The notes under the pieces are model-generated. The model saw only the letters and a program-made list of their open reading frames with translations, ran no database searches and was not told the origin of the DNA. A DNA stretch of 64,000 bases from Acaudatibacter sp035532115 (lineage in GTDB: Bacteria > Pseudomonadota > Alphaproteobacteria > Caulobacterales > Caulobacteraceae). Location: assembly GCA_035532115.1 (NCBI GenBank), contig DATKRO010000037.1:1-64000 (forward strand), in the 5' to 3' direction. Position 1 is the stretch's first letter; each line of letters starts with the position of its first letter. The translations under genes were made by a program, and so were the position numbers. This document shows positions 33,482 through 40,956 of this stretch, in pieces.

Positions 33482-34119
33482 GCCGGGCCTACGATTATGT
33501 CTTCCTGACGCTGCGGCGCGCTGCCGCCGCGCATCGGACGCTGGCCAAGCAGCTGCGCGACGGAGTCGGGCCGGCCCTGGCGGCGGGCGGCGGCGAGATC
33601 CTCGGCCAGTTCGCCCCGCAGCTAGGCTGGGCGGCGGACGAGGCGGCGGTGCTGGTGCGCTGGCCGGACGCGGTGCGGCGCGCCGACGCCGGGGCGCCGC
33701 TCGCCGACGCGGTGCTCGCCGGGGCTGCGATCGTCTCCCAGGCCCGACCCGAGCCCCTGCGCGCCACCCTGCGGCCGTCGGATCGCGACGTCCTTGGGGC
33801 CGGCGGCGTGCACGTGCACCGCTGGTTCGAGATCGGCGCGGCCGACGAGGAGGAATTCATCGCCCTCTCGCGCCAAGGCTGGGCCGATTTCGAAGCGCGC
33901 TTCGACGCCGCCATCTTCGGCCTCTTTCGCGCCGAGCCCAGCGAACGCGACCTCGCCCGGGGCGAGGCGCGGCTGCTGCTGGTTACGCGTTACGGCGATC
34001 ACGGAGTCTGGGAGGCCTCGCGCGATCCCGCCACCGAGGCCATGCGCGTCTTCGCGCGCCGCCAGCAGTTGACCCGGCGGACCTGGGCGGCGAGCACGCG
34101 CCTGGTTGCGACGCCCTGA
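33478..34119 (+). CDS. Unknown protein coupled to mutB
   Basis: Not confidently recognised. The 213-residue product starts at GTG 33478, overlapping the mutB stop (GTGA), so it should be made together with the mutase. The second half, VHVHRWFEIGAADEEEFIALSRQGWADFEARFDAAIFGLFRAEP...ARLLLVTRYGDHGVWEASRDP, looks like a NIPSNAP/dimeric alpha-beta-barrel fold. The first half (YDYVFLTLRRAAAAHRTLAKQLRDGVGPALAAGGGEILGQFAPQLGW) resembles a second copy of the same fold. It is not MeaB, the G-protein chaperone often found next to mutAB. No membrane or signal segment. Confidence 0.75.
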   Translation: MSRAYDYVFLTLRRAAAAHRTLAKQLRDGVGPALAAGGGEILGQFAPQLGWAADEAAVLVRWPDAVRRADAGAPLADAVLAGAAIVSQARPEPLRATLRPSDRDVLGAGGVHVHRWFEIGAADEEEFIALSRQGWADFEARFDAAIFGLFRAEPSERDLARGEARLLLVTRYGDHGVWEASRDPATEAMRVFARRQQLTRRTWAASTRLVATP

Positions 34120-34125
34120 CCGGCG

Positions 34126-34380
34126 TCAGGCTGCGTCGGCGCTGTCGACCAGCCTCAGGCCGCCCGGGGCATCCGACCGAGCGGTCGATCGGGGGGCCGC
34201 GACCGGCTCGTAGCCATTGTCGATCAGGTCGCGCGCAACGTGCCACGCGGTCGTCAGGAAGAGCTGCTCGAACTCGCGCGCGATCGCCGCGCGCGCCGCC
34301 TCGCTCGCGGCGCGGCCGTGCAGTTCCAGCAGCAAGCGCAGCCTCGGCCGCAACTCCCCGAACTGGGCGACCTCGATCAT
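34126..34380 (-). CDS. 84-residue protein of the LysR-linked operon
   Basis: Not recognised. From ATG 34380 (GGAGGA six bases upstream) the product is MIEVAQFGELRPRLRLLLELHGRAASEAARAAIAREFEQLFLTTAWHVARDL followed by a polar tail with DSADAA at the end. It looks mostly helical and cytoplasmic. The frame is open to an ATG at 34470 that overlaps the upstream stop by 11 bp, but the ribosome site favours the shorter form. It is the last gene of the cluster 36241-34126 and is separated from the isochorismatase gene by 79 bp. Confidence 0.6.
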   Translation of the reverse strand: MIEVAQFGELRPRLRLLLELHGRAASEAARAAIAREFEQLFLTTAWHVARDLIDNGYEPVAAPRSTARSDAPGGLRLVDSADAA

Positions 34381-34459
34381 GAGCCATCCTCCGGCAGGCT
34401 GGCCGGCGCAGCTCGCACGATCCCAGAGTGCGGCGTCGGGTTCGGGCGTCTGTCGGCGG

Positions 34460-35041
34460 TCACGATGCATACTCCACCCAGCCGCGCGCCTCGGAGATGA
34501 ACTCCGGGACCGAGATCAGGCGCACGAGCCGACCCAGGATGGATCGGGCGACTTCGGCCGCCGCGCCGGGCGCGTCGCCGCCGATGGCGTCCTCGACGAC
34601 GGTGAGCGACAGGCCGGCGTCGATCGCCGAGAACGCCGTGGCGAGACAGCTATCCGCCACCGAAAAGCCGATCAGGCAGACTTCGCAGTTGCGTGCATCT
34701 TCGACTCGGGACGCGAACTCCGGGCTCGAGAACGCCGAGAGTCCGGTGCGCAGGAAGACCGGCTCGCTGATCAGCGGGCGCAATCCTTCGATGGGAGCGC
34801 CGAAGAGCGTCTCGCCGCAGAAGAGGCCGCCAAGTCTGCGGCGCTGCGAGTGGACGATGCGCCAGCGCGCCGCCCGGGCGTGGTCGATCACCCGCGCGCA
34901 GGCGCCCGCCACCTGGTCCGCCGATGGGTCATAGTGGGGACGCCCCGGGACGACGAACTCGCGTTGCAGGTCCAGGCAGATCAGCCATGGCGCCGTGGAG
35001 GAAGAACAGCGCTGCTCATGGTGGACGAGGGACATCGGCAT
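34460..35041 (-). CDS. Isochorismatase-like cysteine hydrolase
   Basis: Product of 193 residues from ATG 35041 (ATG 35035 is an alternative). The isochorismatase fold is indicated by the catalytic Asp (WLICLDLQREFVVPGRPHY) and the nucleophile Cys in CLIGFSVADSCLATAFSAIDAGLSLTVVEDAIGG. The middle catalytic Lys is not evident: FLRTGLSAFSSPEF has Arg where Lys is usual. Members hydrolyse isochorismate, nicotinamide, N-carbamoyl compounds and others. Here the neighbour is an acyltransferase-like gene 4 bp upstream, so a role in making or breaking a small signalling amide is conceivable but unproven. Confidence 0.8.
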   Translation of the reverse strand: MPMSLVHHEQRCSSSTAPWLICLDLQREFVVPGRPHYDPSADQVAGACARVIDHARAARWRIVHSQRRRLGGLFCGETLFGAPIEGLRPLISEPVFLRTGLSAFSSPEFASRVEDARNCEVCLIGFSVADSCLATAFSAIDAGLSLTVVEDAIGGDAPGAAAEVARSILGRLVRLISVPEFISEARGWVEYAS

Positions 35042-35045
35042 GGCG

Positions 35046-35660
35046 TCAATGCGGGTTGGTTGCGGGCCTGACGGTGGAGCGGTCGAGAACACCCGCCCAA
35101 TCCCACGCCCCTTCCGGACGCAACAGCACCAGGGGGTCGGCATCGATGCCAAGAGCGTCGGCCCGCGGCGGCAGGATGCGCTCGACTTCGACGTATTCAT
35201 GATCGGAGAAGACGAACCGCGGGCGCCCCGGGCGCACGGTCACTCCACCGACGCGGCGCATGAAGGGCGCGAGCCTCGCCTGGATATGGCCGAGCACGCG
35301 GCGGTAGCCCTTGCGGGCGGCAAGGTCATAGCCGGCCTGGAACAGCGCCCGCGCCGTATCACCGCCCCTGTGGTCCCTGACGACCGCGAAGCGTTCGATC
35401 TTGGCGAACTCGGCGAACCAGCGCAGCCGCATCACGCCCACCGGGCGGCTCTCATAGCGGGCGATCAGATGGGTTGCGCCACTGAAATCGTTACCGTCGA
35501 ACTCCTCGTCGAAGGGGCACTGCTGCTCGCCCATATAGACGACCGCCCGGATCGCCGCCATCTGCAGCAGGTCGTCGAGGCTACGCGCCACCGTGATCTT
35601 CAGGCACGGGTCGAAGCCGATCGGCCGGATCGGCTCGGTGAGGGCGACGCGCGCGTTCAC
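35046..35660 (-). CDS. GNAT-fold protein with autoinducer-synthase-like features
   Basis: Product of 204 residues. GTG 35660 overlaps the previous stop (GTGA). The N-terminal half ITVARSLDDLLQMAAIRAVVYMGEQQCPFDEEFDGNDFSGATHLIARYESRPVGVMRLRWF has the R..VY....Q..F..E.D..D..THL pattern of LuxI-type acyl-homoserine-lactone synthases and relatives. The second half, KIERFAVVRDHRGGDTARALFQAGYDLAARKGYRRVLGHIQARLAPFMRRVGGV, is the acetyl-CoA loop of GNAT enzymes. The C-terminus (PRFVFSDHEYVEVERILPPRADALGIDADPLVLLRPEGAWDW) is unlike ordinary GNATs. It may transfer an acyl group from a carrier; the product is unknown. No LuxR gene is nearby; a LysR gene is divergent. Confidence 0.7.
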   Translation of the reverse strand: MNARVALTEPIRPIGFDPCLKITVARSLDDLLQMAAIRAVVYMGEQQCPFDEEFDGNDFSGATHLIARYESRPVGVMRLRWFAEFAKIERFAVVRDHRGGDTARALFQAGYDLAARKGYRRVLGHIQARLAPFMRRVGGVTVRPGRPRFVFSDHEYVEVERILPPRADALGIDADPLVLLRPEGAWDWAGVLDRSTVRPATNPH

Positions 35661-36241
35661 GCCGCCAGCTCCGCGGTCGCCGGAGTGCGAATGAGCCACT
35701 CGTCGTCGTCGGGCCGCATCGGCCGGTAGCCGTACCTGCCCGTCGCGGTTCGGCGACCAGCGGCCGTAACTGCGCGCGTGAAAGCCGTGATTGTTGGATA
35801 CAGCTGCGCAGGTACATCCGCGGCAACGCCCAAGATCGATGTGGCCGCCAACTTCGTCTGCGCCGCGATGCCCCAGGAATATAACAGGGCCGGCGACCCG
35901 CCTTCCGTCGTCAACAGGGCAAGATCGGGCGTAATGCCGTCGAACCGGCCCTCCAGAAGGTCGGGAAGCGCGAGGGCGCCCAGAAACAGAGCGCTAATCA
36001 CGCCGGTGACGACCCCCGCCTCTCTGAAGATCAGCACGGCCGCGGGCTGAATCTCGCGCACATTCACGTAGGTGTCGATCGGCGCAACCGCATGGCCCAT
36101 CAGCCTCTCGGCCAAGGCGCGCGCCTCCGCGAGCCCCGCGGCATCCGGGGGCGCGCAACCCCTTGCGGCGGCGATTTGCAGGATTCGCTCGCTCACTAGC
36201 GGCGGTTGCGATTGCAGCGTGACAGTTTGGGGAGGGACCAT
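35657..36241 (-). CDS. Unknown 194-residue protein, first gene of the LysR-linked operon
   Basis: Not recognised. From ATG 36241 the product begins MVPPQTVTLQSQPPLVSERILQIAAARG. It has a long middle of beta and helix segments (VREIQPAAVLIFREAGVVTGVISALFLGALALPDLLEGRFDGITPDLALL). The end reads PTITAFTRAVTAAGRRTATGRYGYRPMRPDDDEWLIRTP, and its GYRPM is reminiscent of the last strand of GNAT enzymes, so it may be a divergent acyltransferase-fold partner. Its stop overlaps the start of the next gene. A divergent LysR gene lies across a 231-bp gap. Confidence 0.62.
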   Translation of the reverse strand: MVPPQTVTLQSQPPLVSERILQIAAARGCAPPDAAGLAEARALAERLMGHAVAPIDTYVNVREIQPAAVLIFREAGVVTGVISALFLGALALPDLLEGRFDGITPDLALLTTEGGSPALLYSWGIAAQTKLAATSILGVAADVPAQLYPTITAFTRAVTAAGRRTATGRYGYRPMRPDDDEWLIRTPATAELAA

Positions 36242-36472
36242 GGCATCAAACGCGGCGATGTGTGACCAGCAGCCTCTACGGATAGATGTCTCCGCGGCCG
36301 CTGGCTTGGGCGAAGTTGACAGAGCCGTTACCCACCAATGGGCCAACTCGTGGCGGTCCCGGTGCAAGCCAAGGGCCAAGCGATCGCCAAATGGTCGCAG
36401 TCGAATGACTTTTGTTGCGGCCGCGCTAAGTTGCGTCGCCTCGGAGCGGATTTTCAGGGCTGAATAAGCGTC
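36242..36472. promoter_or_regulatory. Divergent control region between LysR gene and its likely target operon
   Basis: A 231-bp gap with no gene, less GC-rich than its surroundings, between the start codons of the LysR gene (plus) and the 194-residue protein gene (minus). LysR regulators commonly bind T-N11-A sites here and control both directions. TTGACA at 36316-36321 on the plus strand is a perfect -35 hexamer, but no good -10 follows. I could not fix a definite operator. Confidence 0.5.
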
Positions 36473-37528
36473 ATGCAGGGAAATGCCCATCCAGAGGAGA
36501 ACTCTTGGCGTCGCCTCAATTGGGACGACGTGAGAGTCTTCCTCGCGGTCGCCGACGCCGGCAGCCTGAACGCCGCCGCGCCGCTGCTGGGGATGAGTCA
36601 GCCAACCATCAGCCGACGGATCGAGGATCTGGAGATCAGACTCGCGGCCCGCCTCTTCGAGCGATCGCCACGGGGCGTCTCGCTCACCCAGGCCGGTGAA
36701 ACCATGCGGGAGCTCGCCGCCAGCATGGCGCGGGTCGGCGAGTCCATTGTCAGGGACGTTGCCGGTTCCGACCGCAACGACGTCGGGCGCGTGCGACTGG
36801 CGGCGCCGGACGGGATGGCGAGCTTCATCCTCGCCCCCGCGCTGCCGGAATTTCTCAGAGCCAATCCCCAGATTGAGCTGAGTGTCGATTGCGGTCTCTG
36901 GCCCGACCATCCGCTGGCCGGCGAGGTTGACCTCTCCATGGATTTCGGCGTCACGGGTGGTTCCGATCTGACCTCCACGCCCGTCGCCGTGCTGCATTAC
37001 GCGCTCCACGCCTCTCGGGATTACCTGAATACCTACGGCGCCCCACAGACGTTAGCCGAGGTTACCCAGCATCGTCTGGTGCGCCACAGCGCATACGCCG
37101 AGCAACGACACACATGGCATCCGAAGGCCCAGGCAGTCGGAGACCTGGCCGGAAGGCACCTCGTCACCAACTCGAGCGCTGTGATGCTGCAGGCGATCAC
37201 GAACGGCGCAGGAATCGGCTCCTTGCCCACTGCCTGCATCGCCGTGGAGCCAAGCCTGGTCATGCTTGATTTCGAGCCGGCCGCTCACCTCGTGCTCTGG
37301 CTCCGCTACCACTCGTCGGCCGCTCGACAGGGCCGGATCAAGCGGGTCATCGAGTGGATCCAGCGTGTGTTCGACCCCACCGAGCAGCCGTGGTTCCGCA
37401 AGGAATTCGTGCACCCTCGCGACTTCCCCGCCATGACGCCCCAGGGCGAAAGGCGCTCGGCGCCCGCGCGGCTTGCAGGGACTTCGGAGCAGGCCGCCGC
37501 ACGCAGACCGTTGTCGCGCGCGCGCTGA
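36473..37528 (+). CDS. LysR-family transcriptional regulator
   Basis: Regulator of 351 residues. The N-terminal winged helix is LNWDDVRVFLAVADAGSLNAAAPLLGMSQPTISRRIEDLEIRLAARLFERSPRGVSLTQAGE. The effector domain begins at about residue 105 (VGRVRLAAPDGMASFILAPALPEFLRANPQIELSVDCG) and includes NGAGIGSLPTACI. The C-terminal 40 residues are basic and Ala-rich and may be an extension. It is divergent from a four-gene operon, the usual arrangement of LysR and target. Confidence 0.92.
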   Translation: MQGNAHPEENSWRRLNWDDVRVFLAVADAGSLNAAAPLLGMSQPTISRRIEDLEIRLAARLFERSPRGVSLTQAGETMRELAASMARVGESIVRDVAGSDRNDVGRVRLAAPDGMASFILAPALPEFLRANPQIELSVDCGLWPDHPLAGEVDLSMDFGVTGGSDLTSTPVAVLHYALHASRDYLNTYGAPQTLAEVTQHRLVRHSAYAEQRHTWHPKAQAVGDLAGRHLVTNSSAVMLQAITNGAGIGSLPTACIAVEPSLVMLDFEPAAHLVLWLRYHSSAARQGRIKRVIEWIQRVFDPTEQPWFRKEFVHPRDFPAMTPQGERRSAPARLAGTSEQAAARRPLSRAR

Positions 37529-37592
37529 GGGCTGGCGGTTTCACGCGCAAGCGTCGCCGCGCCCGGAACGACGCGCCCTCGCCTCGTCCTCC

Positions 37593-38129
37593 TCAGCTCC
37601 TGACGCTCACCGGCGGCGGATCGTCCTCGATGTCGACGTCGAAGGTCTCGAGGAAGCGGCTGACGAGCATGTAGTAGCCGATGGTGATGGTCAGTTCCTG
37701 AAGCGCCTTCAGAGAGAGGCGCGCCTTCAGAGGTTCGAAGGTGGCGTCGCCGGCGCGCACGTTGGCGACCACGTCGTCGGTGAAGGCGATCACCAGGGCT
37801 TGCGCCTCGTCCAGAGCCGGCGCGCCCGGGCCTTCATGGATGGCCGTGATCAGCGCGTCCGACATGCCGATGCCGCGGGCGATGCGCTCATGCTGGAAGA
37901 CCTCGTAGCCAGCCCTGGAGAGCACGCCCACCCGGATGATGGCGATCTCGCGCAGCACCGGATCGAGGCTGGAGAAGTTGAGGATCTGGGTTCCGAGCCT
38001 GGTGAAGCCGTCGATCAGCTCGCCCGAATGCCCGAGCATGGCGAAGATGTTGAGCCGGGGCAGCCGCTCATAGGCCCTGGCGGCGCGCCCCGTGGCCTGG
38101 CTGCGATCGAAATAGGGCGCCCGCGCCAT
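37593..38129 (-). CDS. Carboxymuconolactone decarboxylase-family protein
   Basis: AhpD/CMD-like protein of 178 residues: NIFAMLGHSGELIDGFTRLGTQILNFSSLDPVLREIAIIRVGVLSRAGYEVFQHERIARGIGMSDALITAI. The segment after IRVGVLSRAGYE has His in QHE but lacks the redox CxxC of AhpD, so it is more like the CMD branch. It may act on lactones or as an auxiliary protein. It is alone, and its reading frame ends 64 bp from the LysR gene end. Confidence 0.86.
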   Translation of the reverse strand: MARAPYFDRSQATGRAARAYERLPRLNIFAMLGHSGELIDGFTRLGTQILNFSSLDPVLREIAIIRVGVLSRAGYEVFQHERIARGIGMSDALITAIHEGPGAPALDEAQALVIAFTDDVVANVRAGDATFEPLKARLSLKALQELTITIGYYMLVSRFLETFDVDIEDDPPPVSVRS

Positions 38130-38187
38130 TGCGGCCGGCCTCCTCGTCCCTGGTTGCGCTGCACCCTAGCTTCGCGGCGCGGCGAGG

Positions 38188-38625
38188 TCACGCGGCGTTG
38201 AGGGGCCTTGCCAATCCCGAGCGCAGCGCAAAGGGGCGCCGGCGCGCCTCGGCGACGGCCGCGGGTGTGGGCCGGCCATGGCGCCGGGCGATGTCCTTCT
38301 GCAGCGCATTGGCCGCCATCATGTGGCCGCGGAAGAGGAAATCCACCAGCCAGCCTTCCAGGGGCACGATGGAGACCAGGGTGCGGAAGCCGACGTAGAA
38401 GCTCATGCGCGCCAGCGTCCACGCCGAGGCCCGGATCCGGACCGCTTCGGCCAGCAGCCAGGCGCCGGCGCCCAGACTGTAGAGCGTGCCCGCGACAGGG
38501 ACGAAGGCCAGCAGCCCGTCGAGCCCGACGCTGAAGGGCCCGAGCCCCAACAGGCGGTCGGAGACGCGCTTGATCTTCTCCGCGGTGATCCAGGCGCGGT
38601 GCGCCTGGCGGGCGGTGATCGGCAT
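38188..38625 (-). CDS. DUF4112 membrane protein
   Basis: Product of 145 residues: SDRLLGLGPFSVGLDGLLAFVPVAGTLYSLGAGAWLLAEAVRIRASAWTLARMSFYVGFRTLVSIVPLEGWLVDFLFRGHMMAANAL. The G(L)DGLLAFVPVAGT and VPLEGWLVDFLFRGHMMAANALLQ patterns are those of DUF4112, a family of small proteins with two or three hydrophobic helices and unknown function. Confidence 0.88.
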   Translation of the reverse strand: MPITARQAHRAWITAEKIKRVSDRLLGLGPFSVGLDGLLAFVPVAGTLYSLGAGAWLLAEAVRIRASAWTLARMSFYVGFRTLVSIVPLEGWLVDFLFRGHMMAANALQKDIARRHGRPTPAAVAEARRRPFALRSGLARPLNAA

Positions 38626-38730
38626 GACCTGCTCTCTGGAGGCGCCCCTTCTCGCGAAATGGGCGCGGCGCCGCGCCGTTCAAGCACGGGCGGGGTGAAG
38701 CGTTGGTAGCCGCGGCGCGGCTGCGGCGCC

Positions 38731-39234
38731 TCAGCCGGCTTTCGCGAGCCGTTTCGCCTGCTCGACCCAGGCATCGCGCCCGGCGCGGCCCTTCAGCGCC
38801 AGCGCGGCGTTGACCTCGGCCAGATCCGCCTCGGTCCAGGCGGCGATCTGGGCGAACCGCGTCACGCCGCGGGCGGCAAGGGCCTCGGCGAGCTTCGGCC
38901 CGATCCCGACCATCCGCGTCAGGTCGTCGGCCGCCGCCCGCGCGGCTAGCGGCAGGTCCGCTGCGGCCGGCTCGAGATCCGCCGCGGCGGGGGCGGGCTC
39001 GGGCTCGGAGCGGATCTCCACCCTGACGGGCGCCGCCGCGGCGCCAAGCGCGCCCCACCCCTCGAGGTTCACCGCTTTCCTCCAGCGCGTCAGCCACCAG
39101 TAGGCCACGCCAAGGCTCGCTGCGGCGCCGAAGGCGGCCCACAGCGGCGAGGCCGCGCCCAGGGGCAATCGCCAGGCGCGCTCGGCGCCCTCGCGCACCG
39201 CCGCCGCGCCCGGAAGCTCCTCGAACAAAGCCAT
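38731..39234 (-). CDS. Membrane-anchored helix-hairpin-helix protein
   Basis: Product of 167 residues from ATG 39234. One hydrophobic segment near residues 25-45 (PLWAAFGAAASLGVAYWWLTRW) is followed by an Ala/Pro/Glu-rich linker. The C-terminal domain is DDLTRMVGIGPKLAEALAARGVTRFAQIAAWTEADLAEVNAALALKGRAGRDAWVEQAKRLA. That C-terminal part is a helix-hairpin-helix module (GIGPKLAEAL) found in a family often placed with NADH-quinone oxidoreductase or 50S L21-linked proteins. Its role is unknown. Confidence 0.8.
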   Translation of the reverse strand: MALFEELPGAAAVREGAERAWRLPLGAASPLWAAFGAAASLGVAYWWLTRWRKAVNLEGWGALGAAAAPVRVEIRSEPEPAPAAADLEPAAADLPLAARAAADDLTRMVGIGPKLAEALAARGVTRFAQIAAWTEADLAEVNAALALKGRAGRDAWVEQAKRLAKAG

Positions 39235-39398
39235 GATCTTCGCTCCTTCACGCCGGCCGGACGATATTGCGCTGCAGCATAGCACGCCGCGCCGGCGCCG
39301 CCATGGGCGACGCGCCGCCGCTCGGCCGCAAAGGCTAATTTGCGGCACGCCATTGCGGTTCCGGCGCGCCGTCGGCTCGGACGCGCCCCGAGACTTCC

Positions 39399-39701
39399 TC
39401 AGTCGGTCGGCGCGAAGCGCTGCGCCGCCAGGCGCTGGGAAAAACGGCGCGACGCCAGGGCGCGGGCGCGGCCGGACAGGACCTGCTGCAGGCGAAAGCG
39501 CTGATGCTCGGCGTCCGAGGGCATGTCATGGCCGACCTGGCTGGTCAGGTCGCGCGCGGCTTCGGCGGCGCTCTCGTCCACCGCCTCCGGCGCAACCTGG
39601 CGCAACAGATGCACGAGGTCGGCGACGAGCAGCTCGAGCGTGGCCACCCGCACCACCAGTTCACGCTGCTTCAGCTTGGCCGGATCCACCCAGGCGTCCA
39701 T
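39399..39701 (-). CDS. Small hypothetical protein
   Basis: Not recognised. 100 residues, charged and probably all-helical: MDAWVDPAKLKQRELVVRVATLELLVADLVHLLRQVAPEAVDESAAEAARDLTSQVGHDMPSDAEHQRFRLQQVLSGRARALASRRFSQRLAAQRFAPTD. It contains a leucine-rich amphipathic helix at residues 10-38 that could pair in a dimer. Other reading frames across this segment give less plausible proteins. It is divergent from topoisomerase IB, 140 bp away. Confidence 0.5.
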   Translation of the reverse strand: MDAWVDPAKLKQRELVVRVATLELLVADLVHLLRQVAPEAVDESAAEAARDLTSQVGHDMPSDAEHQRFRLQQVLSGRARALASRRFSQRLAAQRFAPTD

Positions 39702-39841
39702 GCCGCCATCAGGCGCGGAGGAACATTGCGGGAGGCTTAATCCGCGCGCTCGACGTCGGCCGCGCCAGGGGCGCTGTCACGCCCGCTCCGGGGCAGGAAC
39801 GGCGGGCGCGGGCGACGCGTTCAGCGGCCACGGAGACCAGG

Positions 39842-40870
39842 ATGGCGCGCGACGTGGCAGATCTCGGACTCGACGCGGCGACGTCCGCCGGTCTCGTCTA
39901 TGTCGATCGCCACGACACCGGCCTGCGGCGCGTCGCCGAGCAGGGCATGGTCGGCTATCTCGACCCCGAGGGGCGTCCAGCGCACTGCGCGGCGACGCTG
40001 GAGCGCATCCATCGGCTGGCGATCCCGCCCGCCTGGACCGAGGTGTGGATCTGCGCCGACCCGCGCGGCCATGTCCAGGCCGTGGGGCGCGATGCGCGCG
40101 GCCGGCTGCAGTATCGCTATCATCCCGATTGGCGCGCCGAGCGCGACCGGCACAAGTTCGAAAGGGTCTGCGCCTTCGGCCGCGCGCTGCCCGCCTTGCG
40201 CGCCCGCGTCGAGGCCGACCTCGCCCGCCCGGGCCTGCCGCGCGAGAAGGTGGTGGCGGCGGTGGTGCGGCTCCTGGAGATCACCCTGATCCGCATCGGC
40301 AACGACGAGTACGCCAGGGCCAACCGAAGCTTCGGACTGACCACCTTGCGCAAGCGGCACGTCACCTTGTCGGGCGTCGGGGCGATCTTCGAGTTCCGCG
40401 GCAAGGCGGGCGTGGCGCGCCGCACCGGCTTTCGCGACCGGCGCCTGGCGCGGGTCTTGAGGCGGTGCCAGGATCTTCCGGGCCAGAGGCTGTTCCAGTA
40501 CCTCGACGCCGATGGAACGCGGCGGCATGTGGAGAGCGCCGACGTCAACGCCTATCTGCGCGGCGCGGCCGGCGACGACTTCTCGGCCAAGGATTTCCGC
40601 ACCTGGGCCGGCACCCTCGCCGCCGCCAGGGCGCTGCGGCTGAGCGATCCGGCGGCCAGCCCGGCCCAGGCGAAGAAGACCGTCGCAACCTGCGTCAAGG
40701 CCGTCGCCGGGCTGCTCGGCAATACCCCAGCGGTCTGCAGGGCCTGCTACATCCATCCTTGCGTCTTCGACGCCTTCGCGGCCGGCGCCCTGTCGCCGGC
40801 GCTGGCCGGCGAGAACCGCGGCGCCGAGACCGCGCTGCTGCGGCTGCTGCACGAATCCGGCGCCTGCTGA
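39842..40870 (+). CDS. DNA topoisomerase IB
   Basis: Eukaryotic/poxvirus-like type IB enzyme that relaxes supercoils through a 3'-phosphotyrosyl intermediate. The 342 residues start RVAEQGMVGYLDPEGRP and contain the catalytic helix segment RIGNDEYARANRSFGLTTLRKRHV (Arg), FSAKDFRTWAGTLAAA (Arg) and the nucleophile Tyr303 in CRACYIHPCVFDAF. GGAG sits about 7 bp before ATG 39842. It is close to full length for bacterial type IB enzymes (~340-360). No partner genes are nearby. Confidence 0.92.
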   Translation: MARDVADLGLDAATSAGLVYVDRHDTGLRRVAEQGMVGYLDPEGRPAHCAATLERIHRLAIPPAWTEVWICADPRGHVQAVGRDARGRLQYRYHPDWRAERDRHKFERVCAFGRALPALRARVEADLARPGLPREKVVAAVVRLLEITLIRIGNDEYARANRSFGLTTLRKRHVTLSGVGAIFEFRGKAGVARRTGFRDRRLARVLRRCQDLPGQRLFQYLDADGTRRHVESADVNAYLRGAAGDDFSAKDFRTWAGTLAAARALRLSDPAASPAQAKKTVATCVKAVAGLLGNTPAVCRACYIHPCVFDAFAAGALSPALAGENRGAETALLRLLHESGAC

Positions 40871-40956
40871 GCCGCTTTCGCGCTCCCCAACGTCACCCTG
40901 GCGCACCGCAGAGCGGCGGGCTAGGAATTGCGTTCGAACAGATGTTCGGAGGCGAC

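Noticed and set aside
34126..37528. Classic LuxI/LuxR quorum-sensing pair
   Set aside because: The GNAT protein has only some LuxI-like positions and there is no LuxR-type gene; the regulator is of the LysR family.
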